Source: Galbula dea
Taxonomy: Eukaryota; Chordata; Aves; Piciformes; Galbulidae
NCBI GenBank assembly: GCA_013399015.1
Contig: VWZX01010089.1
Coordinates: 503,311 to 567,310 of the forward strand
DNA: 64,000 nucleotides
Direction: 5' to 3'
The position numbers and the translations under genes were made by a program. Below are positions 50,880-62,425 of the stretch, piece by piece. The notes beneath the pieces were generated by a model that had not been told where the DNA came from, searched no databases, and saw only the letters and a program-made list of their open reading frames with translations. Numbering within the stretch: the stretch's first letter is position 1; the number at the start of each line of letters is the position of its first letter.

Positions 50880-51283
50880 TAGAATGACAGAATGGGTTGG
50901 GTTGGAAGGGACCTTTAGAAGTCATCCAGATCCCCTGTAGTGATCAGGGACATCTTCAACTAGATCAGGTTGCTCACAGCCCTGTCCAGCCTGATCTGGA
51001 ATATCTCCAGGGTTGGGGCATCTGCCACCTCTCTGGACAGCCTGGGCCAGTGTTACATCAACCTCATTTGAAAAACTTCCTCCTTATGTCCAGTCCAAAT
51101 CTCCCCTCCTTTAGTTTCAAACCATCACCCCTTGTCCTGTCACGACAGCCCTTGCTAAAACATGTCTCCATCTTTCTTACAGGCTCCTATAAGTACTGAA
51201 AGGCTGCAAGAAGGTCTCCTTGGAGCCTTCTCTTCTCCAGGCTGAACAATCCCAACTCTCTCAGCCTGTCCTCACAGGAAAGC
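50880..51283 (-). mobile_element. CR1 LINE, 3' part, minus strand
   Basis: A CR1 copy in reverse orientation opens AGAATGACAGAATGGG and GGTTGGAAGGGACCTTTAG. The ORF2 C-terminal zone is recognisable in the CTGGACAGCCTGGGCCAGTG and CTCCTTATGTCCAGTCC blocks, with the TTCTCTTCTCCAGGCTGAAC-type end near 51225-51244. The frame is broken. The copy resembles 22483-22848 more than the RFRLDIRK group. Confidence 0.93.
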
Positions 51284-52139
51284 AGGCTGCAGGCTTGGGT
51301 GGCACAAGGACCATGCACTGTGCATAGCCACATTGGGGCTCACACCAGGTAAACTGTGTTTGCTCATCACATGCAGCATGATCTCCTCTAGCCTACAGCC
51401 AAAGAAATGCTGTGATCTGCCTTCTTACTTAAACTTGAGCTGGAAGGGAAAGGGTATCTGTGAAAGGGTATCTCTCAGCCCCTAGTATATGTTTTGTTAA
51501 AGAATGGAGATTTGGGGAGGAAGGGGGAAATCTGTTAGATGAGAAACACTGGGCTTATTAGCCTGTTTTTTCCCCATGTCAGGGCACATGCATGTGTGTC
51601 TGGAGGAGTATGATGGCTTTGAGATCTTCACTCTCCAGGAAAGAAGGCCCAATGCCTTGAAAAAGAAACTGACTTTTGTTGACTATTTAAGACTCTGCTT
51701 TACTTTCCTGAGGGAAACTTGCTTGTCTCAGGCAAAAAAAGTAAGGCCTAGGCTGCTGTCAGCAAGCAAGCCAGCCAGTCCTCTTCTTGTTCCATAAAGC
51801 CCCTCATTCTGCCCAAATTGGCCAAGAAAGGTCAACCCTTCTTCACAGGCCAGTCCTATGCTCCATAAGGCAGGGTGTCCTCCAGGGATGCTTAGTCCCC
51901 CTCATCTACCTCAGGGCTGGGGGTGAGGAAGAGCATGCTGCACAAAATGGATTGAAAACTAAATAAATCCCCTTTTGAGAGCTGATCCACTGCTTACTGC
52001 TGTAGCTTTTCTTCCAACATTGAAAAAGAAAAAAGCATTTAGGAGCATCCATACACAGCCCAGCAACCACACTTGGGTTTTCTAACCACATTTCAGGCTG
52101 ATCTAGCACTGAGTGCATTGCAGATCCCCCACAATTAGG

Positions 52140-52420
52140 GGAACAAGGAGAACGGGAAGAGAGATGGAGAAAGCGGAAGGAGCACGTGGCGATGGAAGGC
52201 TAAAAGGATGAGATCACCACCTTTTTGGTCACTGGGTGTTCAAAAGGGGTTCAGAGTGGGGTGTGAAGTTATCAATAGCTGCCAGGAATCATCACCCACG
52301 TTTGCTGCTTCGCTCACAGCTCGATAGTTGAAGTGGGAAGATTGATTGGTTTCAGCGCGTGCCGTAATCAATGCAGCACATTTGGATGAATGCTGCAGCT
52401 TTCCACTTAATTGGAGCTGA
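52140..52420. other. Candidate regulatory block (strongest CpG cluster)
   Basis: About ten CpGs lie within 280 bases, including GCACGTGGCGATGG (52182-52195) and CAGCGCGTGCCGTAATC (52353-52369). This is the densest CpG cluster in a window where most kilobases have only a few. TTAATTGGAGC and GATTGATTGG homeodomain-type sites lie within or next to it. It could be a conserved enhancer or the edge of a transcribed unit that includes the exon-like segment about 270 bases downstream. Confidence 0.38.
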
Positions 52421-52686
52421 CTTGGTTGTTTAGTATTTCAAATCAGTGGAATGATGGTGTCAATGCTGTAATTTCCCAAGGAGGGAAGCACTGCTTTATT
52501 TTCTGGTCTTTGCTTTGTTTTATGCACATGCATCCTTATTCCGCTTTCTATCATCCTTATATTCACTTTAGTGAATATGCTTCAGTGTTTTTGCAGGCTG
52601 AGCTTGAGCAGAATTAGTCTATGAGCAGAGCTTGACATAAAAGCTTAATCTGCAGCTGAAACACTTCTTTTTCTTTCTTCTCCCAG

Positions 52687-52881
52687 GGAAGCAGAAGGAG
52701 AAGAGACTCATTGCAAGTTGCACGGAGCAGGGTTATGGTACTGCAGCTCTCAAGCAGCAGCAGCAGTCAGCGAGAGGCGCTGCGAGCTGCCTTTTGGGAG
52801 CGTCTTTGCAAGGGGCTGAAGAGCCTCTGGCACTTGCACCGGCTGTCACCATCCATAGTGAGATCTCACAAGCCAGCCTAA
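52687..52881 (+). other. Candidate exon with 48-codon frame, gene unknown
   Basis: A long pyrimidine tract (CTTCTTTTTCTTTCTTCTCCCAG, 52664-52686) forms a strong acceptor. The following sequence is open for 64 codons to a TAA at 52879-52881. An ATG at 52735-52737 gives a 48-residue peptide with a serine run (residues 6-11) followed by an arginine/leucine/tryptophan-rich stretch (REALRAAFWERLCKGLKSLW) that could form an amphipathic helix. The context is CpG-rich (six CpGs). It is not recognised as any known protein and could be a terminal coding exon, a non-coding RNA exon or chance. No donor site or polyadenylation signal was assigned. Confidence 0.3.
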
Positions 52882-54077
52882 CCCAGACTTAGGGCTTCAT
52901 TTGTTCCATGATGCTTTAATGCTACTATAAAATGCCAAGCAATGCCCTAAAGCAAGGGAGTTGATGAGCCTTGTGCCCCAAGTGGCCCTGGCACTCCTGG
53001 GGCTGTGAGGTGAGGTCTGGTGACCTCTCCAATTACCCAGCTCTCCAGCACACGTCATGGGTGCCCTCAGGGGATTTGTCTGTCATCCCTGCAGGGAGAT
53101 GTGCTAATGAGTTAATCATGCAGGACTGAAGTACCCAGGGATGAAGGAGAAGCAAAGGACCCTGCTCTCATAGGGTCAGGGCTAGGGGCAGACTCAGGTG
53201 TCTCAGACCAGAACCTTTAACAACTTTCAGGAGTCTAAACCCCATAAAATCCAGATGTCACAGAGACACAACACAGTGTCTCTGACCCTCCCAACTGCAC
53301 ACTGATGATATTGGGTTCTGTTTAGGTGTCTTCTGCTTTTAAAGATGCACTGGAGAAAGGAGCAGACCTGTCTTTCTCATAGATGTAGAAGCCCAGAGGC
53401 CAGAGTTCACAGAGGGAGAAGGTAAGATGCAGCTTGTAGGCTTTGCTGAGGCCATGCATGGCCATGCTTGTGCTCTCTGGTTGCCATCCCACCTAATCAG
53501 TTTGTCATCTACACCATAGGAGCAAGGGGGTGGAGAGAATGATCCCTGTCTTGCAGAGCTGTAAATGAAGGGCTAGACATTGTGGAGAGGTTGTAGGTGC
53601 CCAAGTGGAGATCTTCTGCCATACTGAGATGAAGATGCCTACAAATTCATCCTGGAGACACCCACATCACCATGTGGATGAGCCTATGGGTCCTGTCCTT
53701 TCACAGTTACTGGCAGACAGTGGGACCCAGCACAGCCACCAGTCATCTCACCCAGATGCTGACATGGATATGGCTTTGCCTTGCAACTGATGAATGAACC
53801 CAAGGAAGCATGCAAAGATAAATGAGCTCCATAACCCTTGGCTTTGTCCACTCTTCTGGTCTTTAATAACACCCCAGACAAGGTTAATCTGCATCAAACT
53901 CCTCCAGCAGTAACCAGAGCATGCTGAGACAGCCTATTGCCAAGGCTTTTAGCACACCTCCTCACAGGTTTTTTTTCCCTGTCACAGGGCTATTTAAGCT
54001 TGATGCCTGGCAGTTAGCTGCCCTTCTGCTGCCTGGAGAAGCTGTTCAAAACAAGACATTTGGTTGATGGTTGAAGG

Positions 54078-54229
54078 AGCCCCAGTTCCCTCAGCTGCTC
54101 CTCATAAGATACATTCTCCAGCCCTCTCACCAGCCTCATTGCCTTCTTTGGATGTGCTCCAGTGCCCCTATGTCTTTCTTGTAGTGAGGGGTCCAAAACT
54201 GAATCCAGTACTCGAGGTTTCCTCTCAGG
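54078..54229 (-). mobile_element. CR1 LINE, internal ORF2 fragment, 3' end missing
   Basis: The minus strand encodes RGLENVSYEEQLRELG, the ORF2 segment just upstream of the C-terminus, and plus-strand blocks such as CTTTCTTGTAGTGAGGGG and AAACTGAATCCAGTACTCGAGG match the family. Neither the 3' untranslated end nor the C-terminus follows on the low-coordinate side, so this is an old copy with its 3' part deleted or diverged beyond recognition. Confidence 0.88.
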
Positions 54230-56760
54230 AAATCTTGGTGATTTTGCTAAGAATTAAATCATCTCAACTCCCTAGGGGTTTTATTAGCATGTATTGATTC
54301 CCAGAGAGGCAGAAAGTTTAAACTGGAGTGAGTGTTGGGCACAGAGTTAGCTCTGATCAGTGTGGCACATTTAAATGAATACAGGCACCTGGCACTGCTT
54401 ATTTCCCTGAGTATCTCATGCCAGGACAGGTACCCAGTGTGGCTGTTCAGCTCACTGCAAGGGGCAGCATGGCCAGAGGGTGGTTCTGCTTTCCCCACAG
54501 ACATACAAAAGGTGGTGGAGAGAGAGCAACAGAAATCTGGGAGGGAGGCATCAGCCCAGCACTTCCTGCTTTCACTGGGAGATGGCAAAAATGAGAAGTA
54601 AATTGCCTTCTGCCAAGTAACTCCTGTGTGCAGTGCTGAGCTGGAGAGCTGCATCCCTGCTTCCTGCTGCAGAGGGTATTCAAGTGTCCACAGCAGAATG
54701 GCTTCCATAGCAGCAGGGGATGCAGCTTGGCCCCCAAAACCCTCTGGATGTAGCTGAGGTCCTGAGGCAGGAGAGGAGGGAGGGATTGAGAAGGGTATTA
54801 GACCTTGGCCTCCATGCTATGGGCAGTTAGTAGGGTAATTGCCAAGCAAACCTGCATTGAATTTGTCAGTGAAACAAAGAGTGATTGGAACCATTGTTAA
54901 GTGGGGAAAAGAACCCTAAAAAAAAGATTAAATAAAGGTAAGATGCCCCTTTGTTTATTTGTTTCCACATGGTCTATCTGACAGCATTTCTGAATGTTCC
55001 ATTCTTGTGCTCTGAGTATGACTGATGTTGGGGAACTGAGTCAGTGAGTTTCATTCCAGCATACAGCTTGCCATCATGAGAGACACCCTCAGTGCCCTGA
55101 AGCACAGTGGTCCCTGTGACAGAAAGATGTCCATGGGGCTGCCATCCCTCTCTCCAAGCAAGGAACCATGTTCCCTGTCCCTCCACACCCTGGCACAGGC
55201 ACCTGCTGATCTCTGCTTCCAGAGGAACTTCTTGGGCATTGGCATTTTGGGCTTTTGCCTGAGAGGAAAGGCTGGGTCTGAGCCCAACACCTGGGTCTGC
55301 TGGTGCTTGGTCCTGCTGGGGTTGGTTTCATCCCTGTGCAGCTTAGCTCTGGGTGTTCAGTGAGATTCCCCAGTTGTGTGTGGGCAAAGCACAGCTGAGC
55401 ACTCATCAGGCATTGTTATTAAAATTTTATTAGGCAAATTAATTGTGTACATAAGCACAGTGGAACATAGCATGCTGATAGACTGAGAAAATGCCTGCAA
55501 CCTCTTCTCTGGATTTCCACAGCTGGAAAAGGCTTCCTTTCTCTTCCAGAAACACCAAAGCACACAAATAGGTTTTTCTTACCCCAAGGCAAAGGAGCTA
55601 AATCATCCAGCCTAGAAAAAGGGACATCCAGCATAAGGAAGGAAGGATGCAGCCTGCTGCAGTGCCAGCTCCTAAGTGAAGCAGTGTAAGGTACTGTCAC
55701 AGCATCTCATTGGCAGTGTGTTGACTGGGCACCTTCCCCAGTTTTGGTGTAAAGAGCTAAACATTTCCCCATTAACTGCTCCCAAATGGATGCTCTCTGT
55801 AGCTTGCCTCTATTAATGCTGAAGTGTTTCCTTCTCCATCCCCTCCATTTGCTCATGCTGTTGGACTTCAGCTATCATCACCCCCTTCAGTGACTTGGGA
55901 GATGTTTCTCTGCTGGGGTTGGGTGGGCAGCTGTCCTTCCTCCTGGACCATGTGTCTCAGAGAAGGGCTCCTTCCCCATATTCACTGGACTGGAAAACTT
56001 CTCAGAAACAAGCAAATGAGCTCCAGAACTTTTTTATTGTTCTTTATTTTCCCTCTGCAGATGTAATCTCACACTGGGTGGAAAGAGAGCCCAACTGTGC
56101 TGTGGCTTCTCCTGTGTAATGTCACTTTGATGTTGTAGTTAACTTCCCAGGAGCCTTTCATGAATGTGGGGGGCATGTGATTATACAGACCCTCCAGTGG
56201 AATAACTCCAACCTCTCTGTATCTTCCTCATGCTCCATGTCAAACAAAATCATTGCAGCTGGAGCCTTCCTCATCAGTTTGTGGAATTAATGAAGATTGC
56301 ATCTGCTAAGCTGATCTGTGGAAGTAAAATAAATTGAAATAGTGGGTGCAGAGGGCAAGCCTGGCTGCCAGGGGATGGGAGATGAGTTGAAGAGATGCAG
56401 GCTTACAGGTGAGGAACAAGCCCCTGGGTGAACACCCCCATAAGAGGCTGGAGGTAGGAAGTGAGGAACCCACACACATTGAGGAACCAGTTGTTTGATA
56501 AATTACCAGGCAAATGAACCCAATGAAGCTACACTTCCTATCAGCTGCTTTCAGTAATGAAGTTTGATGCTAATGAAATCAGCAACCTAATTTTTCCCTG
56601 CCCTGTCCTGAAGGAAAAGCTGTAGGAAGGCACAAGGAGTGAACCAGGGTAAAAAGTGACTCCACACATGGCTTCATGTGGTGCCAAATTCCCCTCTCTG
56701 TGTTTAAGGTGGGATATCTCAGGTTTTTTATATGAATATATATAATATTATATGTATATT
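54230..56760. other. Unique non-coding stretch
   Basis: No gene is recognised. Frames of up to 149 codons (54259-54708 minus) and about 95-105 codons (55.0-55.4 kb, both strands) are overlapping and domain-free. An AT-rich repeat lies at 56727-56760. Confidence 0.55.
56727..56760. repeat. AT-rich imperfect microsatellite
   Basis: TTTATATGAATATATATAA followed by TATTATATGTATATT lies immediately before a CR1 tail. It may be expanded from the AT-rich junction. Confidence 0.7.
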
Positions 56761-56799
56761 AGGGTCCCTTCCACCCCAAACTATTCCATGGTTCTGTAA
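56761..56799 (+). mobile_element. CR1 LINE, extreme 3' end (about 40 bp)
   Basis: AGGGTCCCTTCCACCCCAAA then CTATTCCATGGTTCTGTAAG matches the final bases of CR1 (GGTCCCTTCCAACCCAAAC CATTCTATGATTCT-type). Being this short, it is either a severely 5'-truncated insertion or the remainder of a larger deleted copy. Confidence 0.8.
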
Positions 56800-56887
56800 G
56801 GATGCATTGCTGGAGATGTTTGCAGCACATTTTTCTAGCTGTTGTCAGGGAAGAGCTGCCTCTCAGAATACCAAAGAAAACCCCAAA

Positions 56888-56910
56888 ACCCAACCCAACC
56901 CAACCCAACC
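56888..56910. repeat. (CCCAA)n pentanucleotide repeat
   Basis: Four consecutive CCCAA units. It is a local simple repeat and not vertebrate telomere sequence (which would be CCCTAA/TTAGGG). Confidence 0.85.
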
Positions 56911-58486
56911 ACATTTTGGTTCCAAAACATCATACCCTGCAGGTGCAAACAGTTCCCCCAAACAAGGTAGCACCTAGGAAAGCAGACTGAGGCCAAAGGG
57001 CTCCAGCTGTGGAAGATCAACAATGATGCTTTGCACCTGCAGCAGCCTTTAAAGGCTCCTGGGGTTAGCCCAGCACATGCTCCACTGTGGTGGGAGTGAG
57101 GTTGGATGTGTTCTGTTAGCAAGAGGCTGTGTGGAGGAGGTGAATGTGGACCTGGGAGGACATCTCTGCCTTGCTGAGTCAGACCAGGAGCTGCTGTGGA
57201 ATCTGTATTTAGGATGGGAGCTGTGGTGTGGGACACTATCTTCTGTGAGGCACAGGTAAGCAAGGACTAGTTGCTTCTTAGGGGGTGGTGGGTGGTAAAA
57301 CTGTGATGGTTAAACATATGCCAGTGTGTGCAGAGAGTCTCCATGGTTTTGGTTGTCTGCAGATGTTAGTTTTCTAGTGAGGTGTCTAAACTAAGGGCCC
57401 CAAACCCTTTGTGGTCTAGTTTCCCCTGTGAGAAGAGCCTGAGTCAGGGTCTCATGTGCTCATCTGACACCTATTCCTTAGCAAACTTGATTTCTTTGAG
57501 AACATCTTTGGAACTTTTTTTCTTCTTTCAAAAGTGGGGGGAGAGAGGAAACAGCAAGAGTTGACCTTTGTCTGATTTGGGGGTGAGGAAGCTGTGGTCC
57601 TGGACACCTAAGCTGTGTATTTCTTACCTCCACTCAGGCTTCAGATGCACTGCTTCCCAGCAAAGCTGTTGGCTGGTGATTGCTGGCAGCAGGAGGAGTA
57701 GAAAAAGGGAAGAAGGGACCCTGTGGAGTAGCTATGGGAGAAACTTGGTTGTTTATATGCAAGCTGGTGTGGGAAGGGGTGCTTGTGGGAGCCCCATGTG
57801 GCTGATGGGCAAACCATTGATGGCCTGTGCAGCCAGCTCTCCTACCACCTCATGTAACCACAGTGCAGAGTAACCTGGCCCTTCCAGAGGTCCAAAATTA
57901 GGCTTGGTGCAGTTGGAAGCCATCTACCCTGCCTCTCATCTGTGAGCAATTTTCACACTGTGCTGATGGTGTTCTTGTAAAAGTAGCTGCCAGACATTTA
58001 GTGCAGTTTACTGAAGTGGAGCTGGGTTTGATGGTGTGACCTTCAGCTGCAGGGAACATGTTAAAGCCAAGACATAAGTGCTTCCACCTCCCTAATGCTT
58101 TGCTGCTTGCCATGATGAGGGAGCAGCAGCAGTGAGCAGCTGCAGTGCTGCAACCCTGATGGCACTACAAACCTGGCCAGAAATTGTTGCCACTTTCAAA
58201 CACACTTAATAAACTCTACCCTTGGTGTATGACCTTACTGAAAGGCAGCTTGTCACAGTTGCAAAGCTGATGCTCTAATTAAACCAGAAGCTGCTCCAGG
58301 TGAAGGAACCCAAGCCTAAGGCTGCTGTGGGGCATGCAGACCCTGCAAAGCCCAGATCAAATACTTGGTTACAACTTCAAACCCAGGGAAAAGAATATCA
58401 TTGTGTACCAGGGAAAGAAAAGTCACCCCCTGCCAAGCCCTTCTCCAGTCTCACCTGTCTTGCTAGCCAATTAAAATATATAATGT

Positions 58487-58498
58487 AGAGAGAGAGAG
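58487..58498. repeat. Short (AG)n microsatellite
   Basis: A run of six AG dinucleotides. Confidence 0.75.
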
Positions 58499-60877
58499 TG
58501 TTGATTCCTGCTATTCCTGCTTTTTATGAGAAGGGCACGTGGTAGACAAGCTTGACAGACAGCAGCTCTTCTTCCTGCACAGCACAGTTAATCTGTACCA
58601 GGTCTGAAGGTTGACATCTGGGCTGTGATTTCCAGCCAATGGAAATGCCTAAGCTCCAAGGAAGAAACTAGACATTTTCAAGTCATCCTCCCCTGCCAAG
58701 AGTGATAATTTGGCCCAAGATGTGGACATTCAAGCAAGTAGGAAGCTGGTGAGGTATGGGAGGGGAGAAACATCTCCTGGCCCATCTGAAGTGTGGTCCA
58801 GCAGTGCTTTTTCTCTCTGGAGCCAGAGCAGGCTGTGGGACTTGTACCCTCTTGGTGGGCTGGGGCTGGCCAACCTCTTGGCTCTACATGCCCCTGTCCT
58901 CCCAGTGAGCTGGGCTTTCTCAGAATCCCTTGGCAGCTCCAAAACCACATGGCACTTGACTGTTTGACCCCCAGGGCTGCCAACTGAGACTTTGGCTAGA
59001 AAGTCAGCTGCAACCTTGATTGCAATGCTTGCAGGCTTTCTGAGATCCTGTCCCATGTCCTTTCCTTCCCTCCATGGTTATGTTGGGGGCAACTCAGCCT
59101 CTTCCCTTAGAGGAACCCTGACTTCAAGCTTGCATGGAACTATTTCATCCAGGTTTGAGGCTACTGGTTGCTGCTCTCCTCTTAGATCTGTGGTGTTGAG
59201 GCTTGTGTGGGAGTTGAGGGGGTGACTTTAGCCTGGGTGCTGCTCTCAGTCTAGGTCACCAGCAGTGGTGTTCATCAAGCCTGTCTTGTGGAAAGAGGCT
59301 GTGTATGCATCTTGCCTAACTCTGTCCCTCTTTCTTTGCTAATGGGGTTGCAAATCCCTGCAGCTTTTTGCTTTCACAGTCTTGCATGAGTGTGTGTCTT
59401 TTCACAGCTGTCAAGGACACCTGCCTGTGCTTAGCCTACCCATAACAAGGGTATCTTTGAAGGGTTTGTTTATCTATTATGACACTGCTTCAACAATCTT
59501 TTATGGTCTTTCAGGACCAAGAGGTGCTCCTGAACCCTCTTATGTTTCCTGGATGCTTCATGCCCTTGAAATACACTTTGTTGCAGAAAGGATGGAAAGG
59601 CAGTATCAGATAAATCAAAATATGGGGCTGGGTCTTACTTTGCTGTAAGGTGCTGCAGCCTCACTGAGAGCAACAGGTTTGTTTGAGCTGATTGCAGGCA
59701 GCAAGCATTAGGTTGTGTCAATTGGTTGCCTGCAAGATAGGCTTTTCTTTTGTCTCAAAGCAGACACTGCCACTATGCCTCTGAGGCTCAGATTTAAGAT
59801 GAGGAAGGCAGGATCACAGGAACCCAGTGTAACTCAGGCAGCCCAGCACTTGCAGATGGCTTTGGGGCATCCTTTCACCCAAAGAGATCTTTAGGGTCAG
59901 GGGGTTTGAGGGAGGGCTATGCTTTGCTAGCACCTCAGGCCCAAAGCTGGCATTTACTGCCTTCAACCCTTTCCTAACAGTCTTTGGGAGATGCTGACAG
60001 CCCCTGTTTTCCTGTGACACCACTGTCATCTTGGATGCTTGGCTAAGTCCATGGAACTGAAGTGACTGGTTGGTCTGCTAGGCATGTCTGGGTAGAAGTG
60101 ACATAGCCAAAGACCAGTTGTAAAAGAAAGACAGCTCCCAGAATCTTGGCTGTAGTTTTGGGGCTAGCTGTGTTTAAAGTAGAGGTCCACAGCAGTGATA
60201 TAGGAAAGGCCTGGGAGGCCTCCTTATTTTGGGCAGGTGGGAGTTACTTATGGCTTAAGCACCAGGCCTGGCAACATAACCCATCTGTAAGCCTCCCTTT
60301 CTCAGGGGTTCATCAGTGCAAGTTAGAGCTTCAGCAAAAATAATGATGGAATTGCCCTTGCTTGCCCCAAGAGGTCAGGAGGGTCTAGCAGGTTGTCTCC
60401 ACCAGCAGGAGAAATTGCTGGCAAGCTGGGTACTTCCTTTGTAGGAAAAGGGGCAGTGATTCATCTCAGTCCTATTTTTCTCCAACCACATCTAGGCTAA
60501 AACAGCAGGAGGCATTTTTGTTGCTCAAAGCTCCAGATCTCTTTGTAGCTAACAGCTAGAGGAAAGCTCTCTGCTTGTTCTCAGAGGTCACACAGCTGAG
60601 GCTGCCATGTGATCTCCAAGGCTGGATTGAAGTCTGTCTGCTGCTGTCACCTTTTCACCATCCCCTCCCCTTCCAAGGCACACAGCCTCCCACTCATGTT
60701 CTCCAGCCTCCTGGTGAACCTTTGGTTTGAGTTTTGGGCAAGGGCTGCTGTTTTGGAGCCCTTGGCTCTGGGATGGGATTTGTGGCTGGCTTGAGCTCGA
60801 GAGCTGCTGTGGTGTCCAAGAGCCTAAAGCATTTTTTGCTGACCCCAAGTCTGTCTCTGTATTAACTAAGAGCCTCT

Positions 60878-60904
60878 GGGGGAGGGGGGGAAGTGGATGG
60901 GGGG
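60878..60904 (+). other. Possible G-quadruplex motif (extended loop)
   Basis: G5, A, G7, AAGTGGAT, G6. Splitting the G7 run gives four G3 tracts, but one loop is 8 bases, just past the classic limit. This is folding potential only. Confidence 0.4.
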
Positions 60905-61623
60905 AAAAGCACTTCAGGGTCTCCCCTTTGCAGCAGAAGAGACAAGTGTGCAGGTTTGTCAGACTCTTTTCTTTGTATCAGATTGTCACACTTGCTCTGG
61001 ATGACAGGCTGGAAATAGAGGGAATTGCAGCCTTTGTGTTTTGTTTTTACATTAAGTGCTACTTTTAGCTTTTCTATTTGTCAGTCAGCTTGACTGGAAA
61101 GACAAAAAAAACCCTCAAAAAATAAAGCCTTCTTGTTATCAAGGTTTTTAAACTCTGGTTTCTGTCTTTAGCTTGTGGTACAAATCAGCTTAACCACAGA
61201 GAGGCAGACACTGATCTCACTTTCAGAGATCTAAAGCAACAAACCTACTCTGCCTAGCAGTTTCTTCCAGCTCAACTACTGCCTGGTCAAGCCTTGGAGC
61301 AGAGGCCATCAGCTGGGGACTGAAGTTCCTCTGCTGGTCCCAATGAAACCAGAGCAATGTTCTTGAAGTGATGGCCAGGGCTTTCCAAGAGCTGTGGTGA
61401 GACACATGGGAGCAGTGCTTGGAGATGAAACAGCAGGGTTTGTGGCTTGAGGCAGGGCAGGAGGAGGGATTAGCCATTGCTGTGCCTCCACACCTCTCCT
61501 GCATGGCCAGAGGTGACTGGGCTGATGGGAGGCTGAGGGATAAGTTGCTTTCAGGTAGGCAGCAGCAGCCTTGCTTGCAGTTTGGCCTGGTAGGAGGGTT
61601 GCCACACTCTGCAGGTTATTTCC

Positions 61624-62346
61624 TGTCCTGGTTTGGGTGAGAACACAACAAAGTCTGGTCAGTAATGTCTTTATTTCTTTTTTTTTTTACTCTTCAGCCA
61701 AGTCTCTTAAGTGACTGAACCTTCTGAAGTTAACAGCAGGTTTTTTGCAGACAGTGTCTGCTTCTAGAAGGGCTAAGGCTTGATGTTTATAGTTCCTGCT
61801 GAGGATTGGTGTGCAGAAAAAGGCTCTTGCTTATACTTGCTCCTATAAAGACCAAGGTCACTGCTAAATCTTGTGTACCACACGGAGGTGCTGTAAAGTA
61901 AGAGGCTGCACCTGCAGGGAGGAGCAGACAGCTCAGGTGACCCCAGACTGACCAACTAACTATTCCATCCCATGGATGTCAAATTAGGTATGAAGCTGAG
62001 GGATCAGGAGGGTCAAGCTCTCTTCTTCAGTGGCTGGTGTTCAAGGAGAGCTCTGTCCAGTCTTCTGCTTTTGATCCCAACCTGTGGGCTCCTGAATCCA
62101 GTTCCCCAGTGCATGCCCACAGCATCAGTGGTGACAGTGATGGAGCTGCCACCAGGAGGGTTTGATTTGATGCTGGTTAGGTTTCTTTATATTGTTGATG
62201 TCATTAAAGCTGGTTTTAGTTTTCTTTTCCAATCCATAAGTCTCTCTCTCCCTTATTCCCTTTCTATTCCCTTTTGGGAAGGGAGAAGGGTTAATAGAAA
62301 GCATCTGTCACTCATTCAGTGGCCAGCCTAGCCCTGACCCTTGACA
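61624..62346 (+). mobile_element. Solo LTR of avian ERVL type (endogenous retrovirus)
   Basis: The element is 723 bp and runs from TGTCCTGGTTTGGGTGAG to ...CCTTGACA, so it has TG...CA termini. It follows the avian ERVL LTR layout: a GACCAACTAACTATTCCATCC block (61949-61969), then ATGTCAAATTAGGTATGAAG where the family has its cAMP-element/TATA zone, then an ATTAAA signal near 62206, a pyrimidine-rich stretch and a purine block GGGAAGGGAGAAGGG before the end. No gag, pol or env sequence lies on either side, so it is a solo LTR left by recombination. The TATA box has decayed (GGTATGAAG), so it is unlikely to be an active promoter. No obvious 5-bp target duplication was found. Confidence 0.82.
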
Positions 62347-62349
62347 GCT

Positions 62350-62425
62350 TGGTACCCAATTTAGGTTGATGGTTGGAACTGATGATCTTAGAGGTCTCTT
62401 CCAACCTTGATAATTCTGCAATTCC
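62350..62425 (+). mobile_element. CR1 LINE, extreme 3' end
   Basis: TTAGGTTGATGGTTGGAACTGATGATC at 62361-62387, then TTAGAGGTCTCTTCCAACC and TTGATAATTCTGCAATTC, match the CR1 3' end. It starts a few bases after the LTR ends, so the LTR may have inserted into, or next to, an older CR1 copy. Confidence 0.9.

Larger units (their letters stand above)
51284..54077. other. Unique stretch with CpG-enriched block and candidate exon
   Basis: No named gene is seen. It holds the CpG-enriched block 52140-52420 and the exon-like segment 52687-52881, both listed separately. The 51576-51797 frame (73 codons) has no recognisable domain. Confidence 0.5.
56800..61623. other. Unique non-coding stretch
   Basis: No gene is recognised. 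It contains a (CCCAA)n repeat at 56888-56910, an (AG)n run at 58487-58498 and a G-rich tract at 60878-60904. Frames reach at most about 142 codons on either strand and have no domains. Confidence 0.55.

Noticed and set aside
54259..54708. 149-codon minus-strand frame
   Set aside because: No domain, and overlapped by another minus-strand frame and a plus-strand frame. Treated as chance.
56888..56910. (CCCAA)n as interstitial telomere repeat
   Set aside because: The vertebrate telomere unit is CCCTAA, and this pentamer lacks the T.
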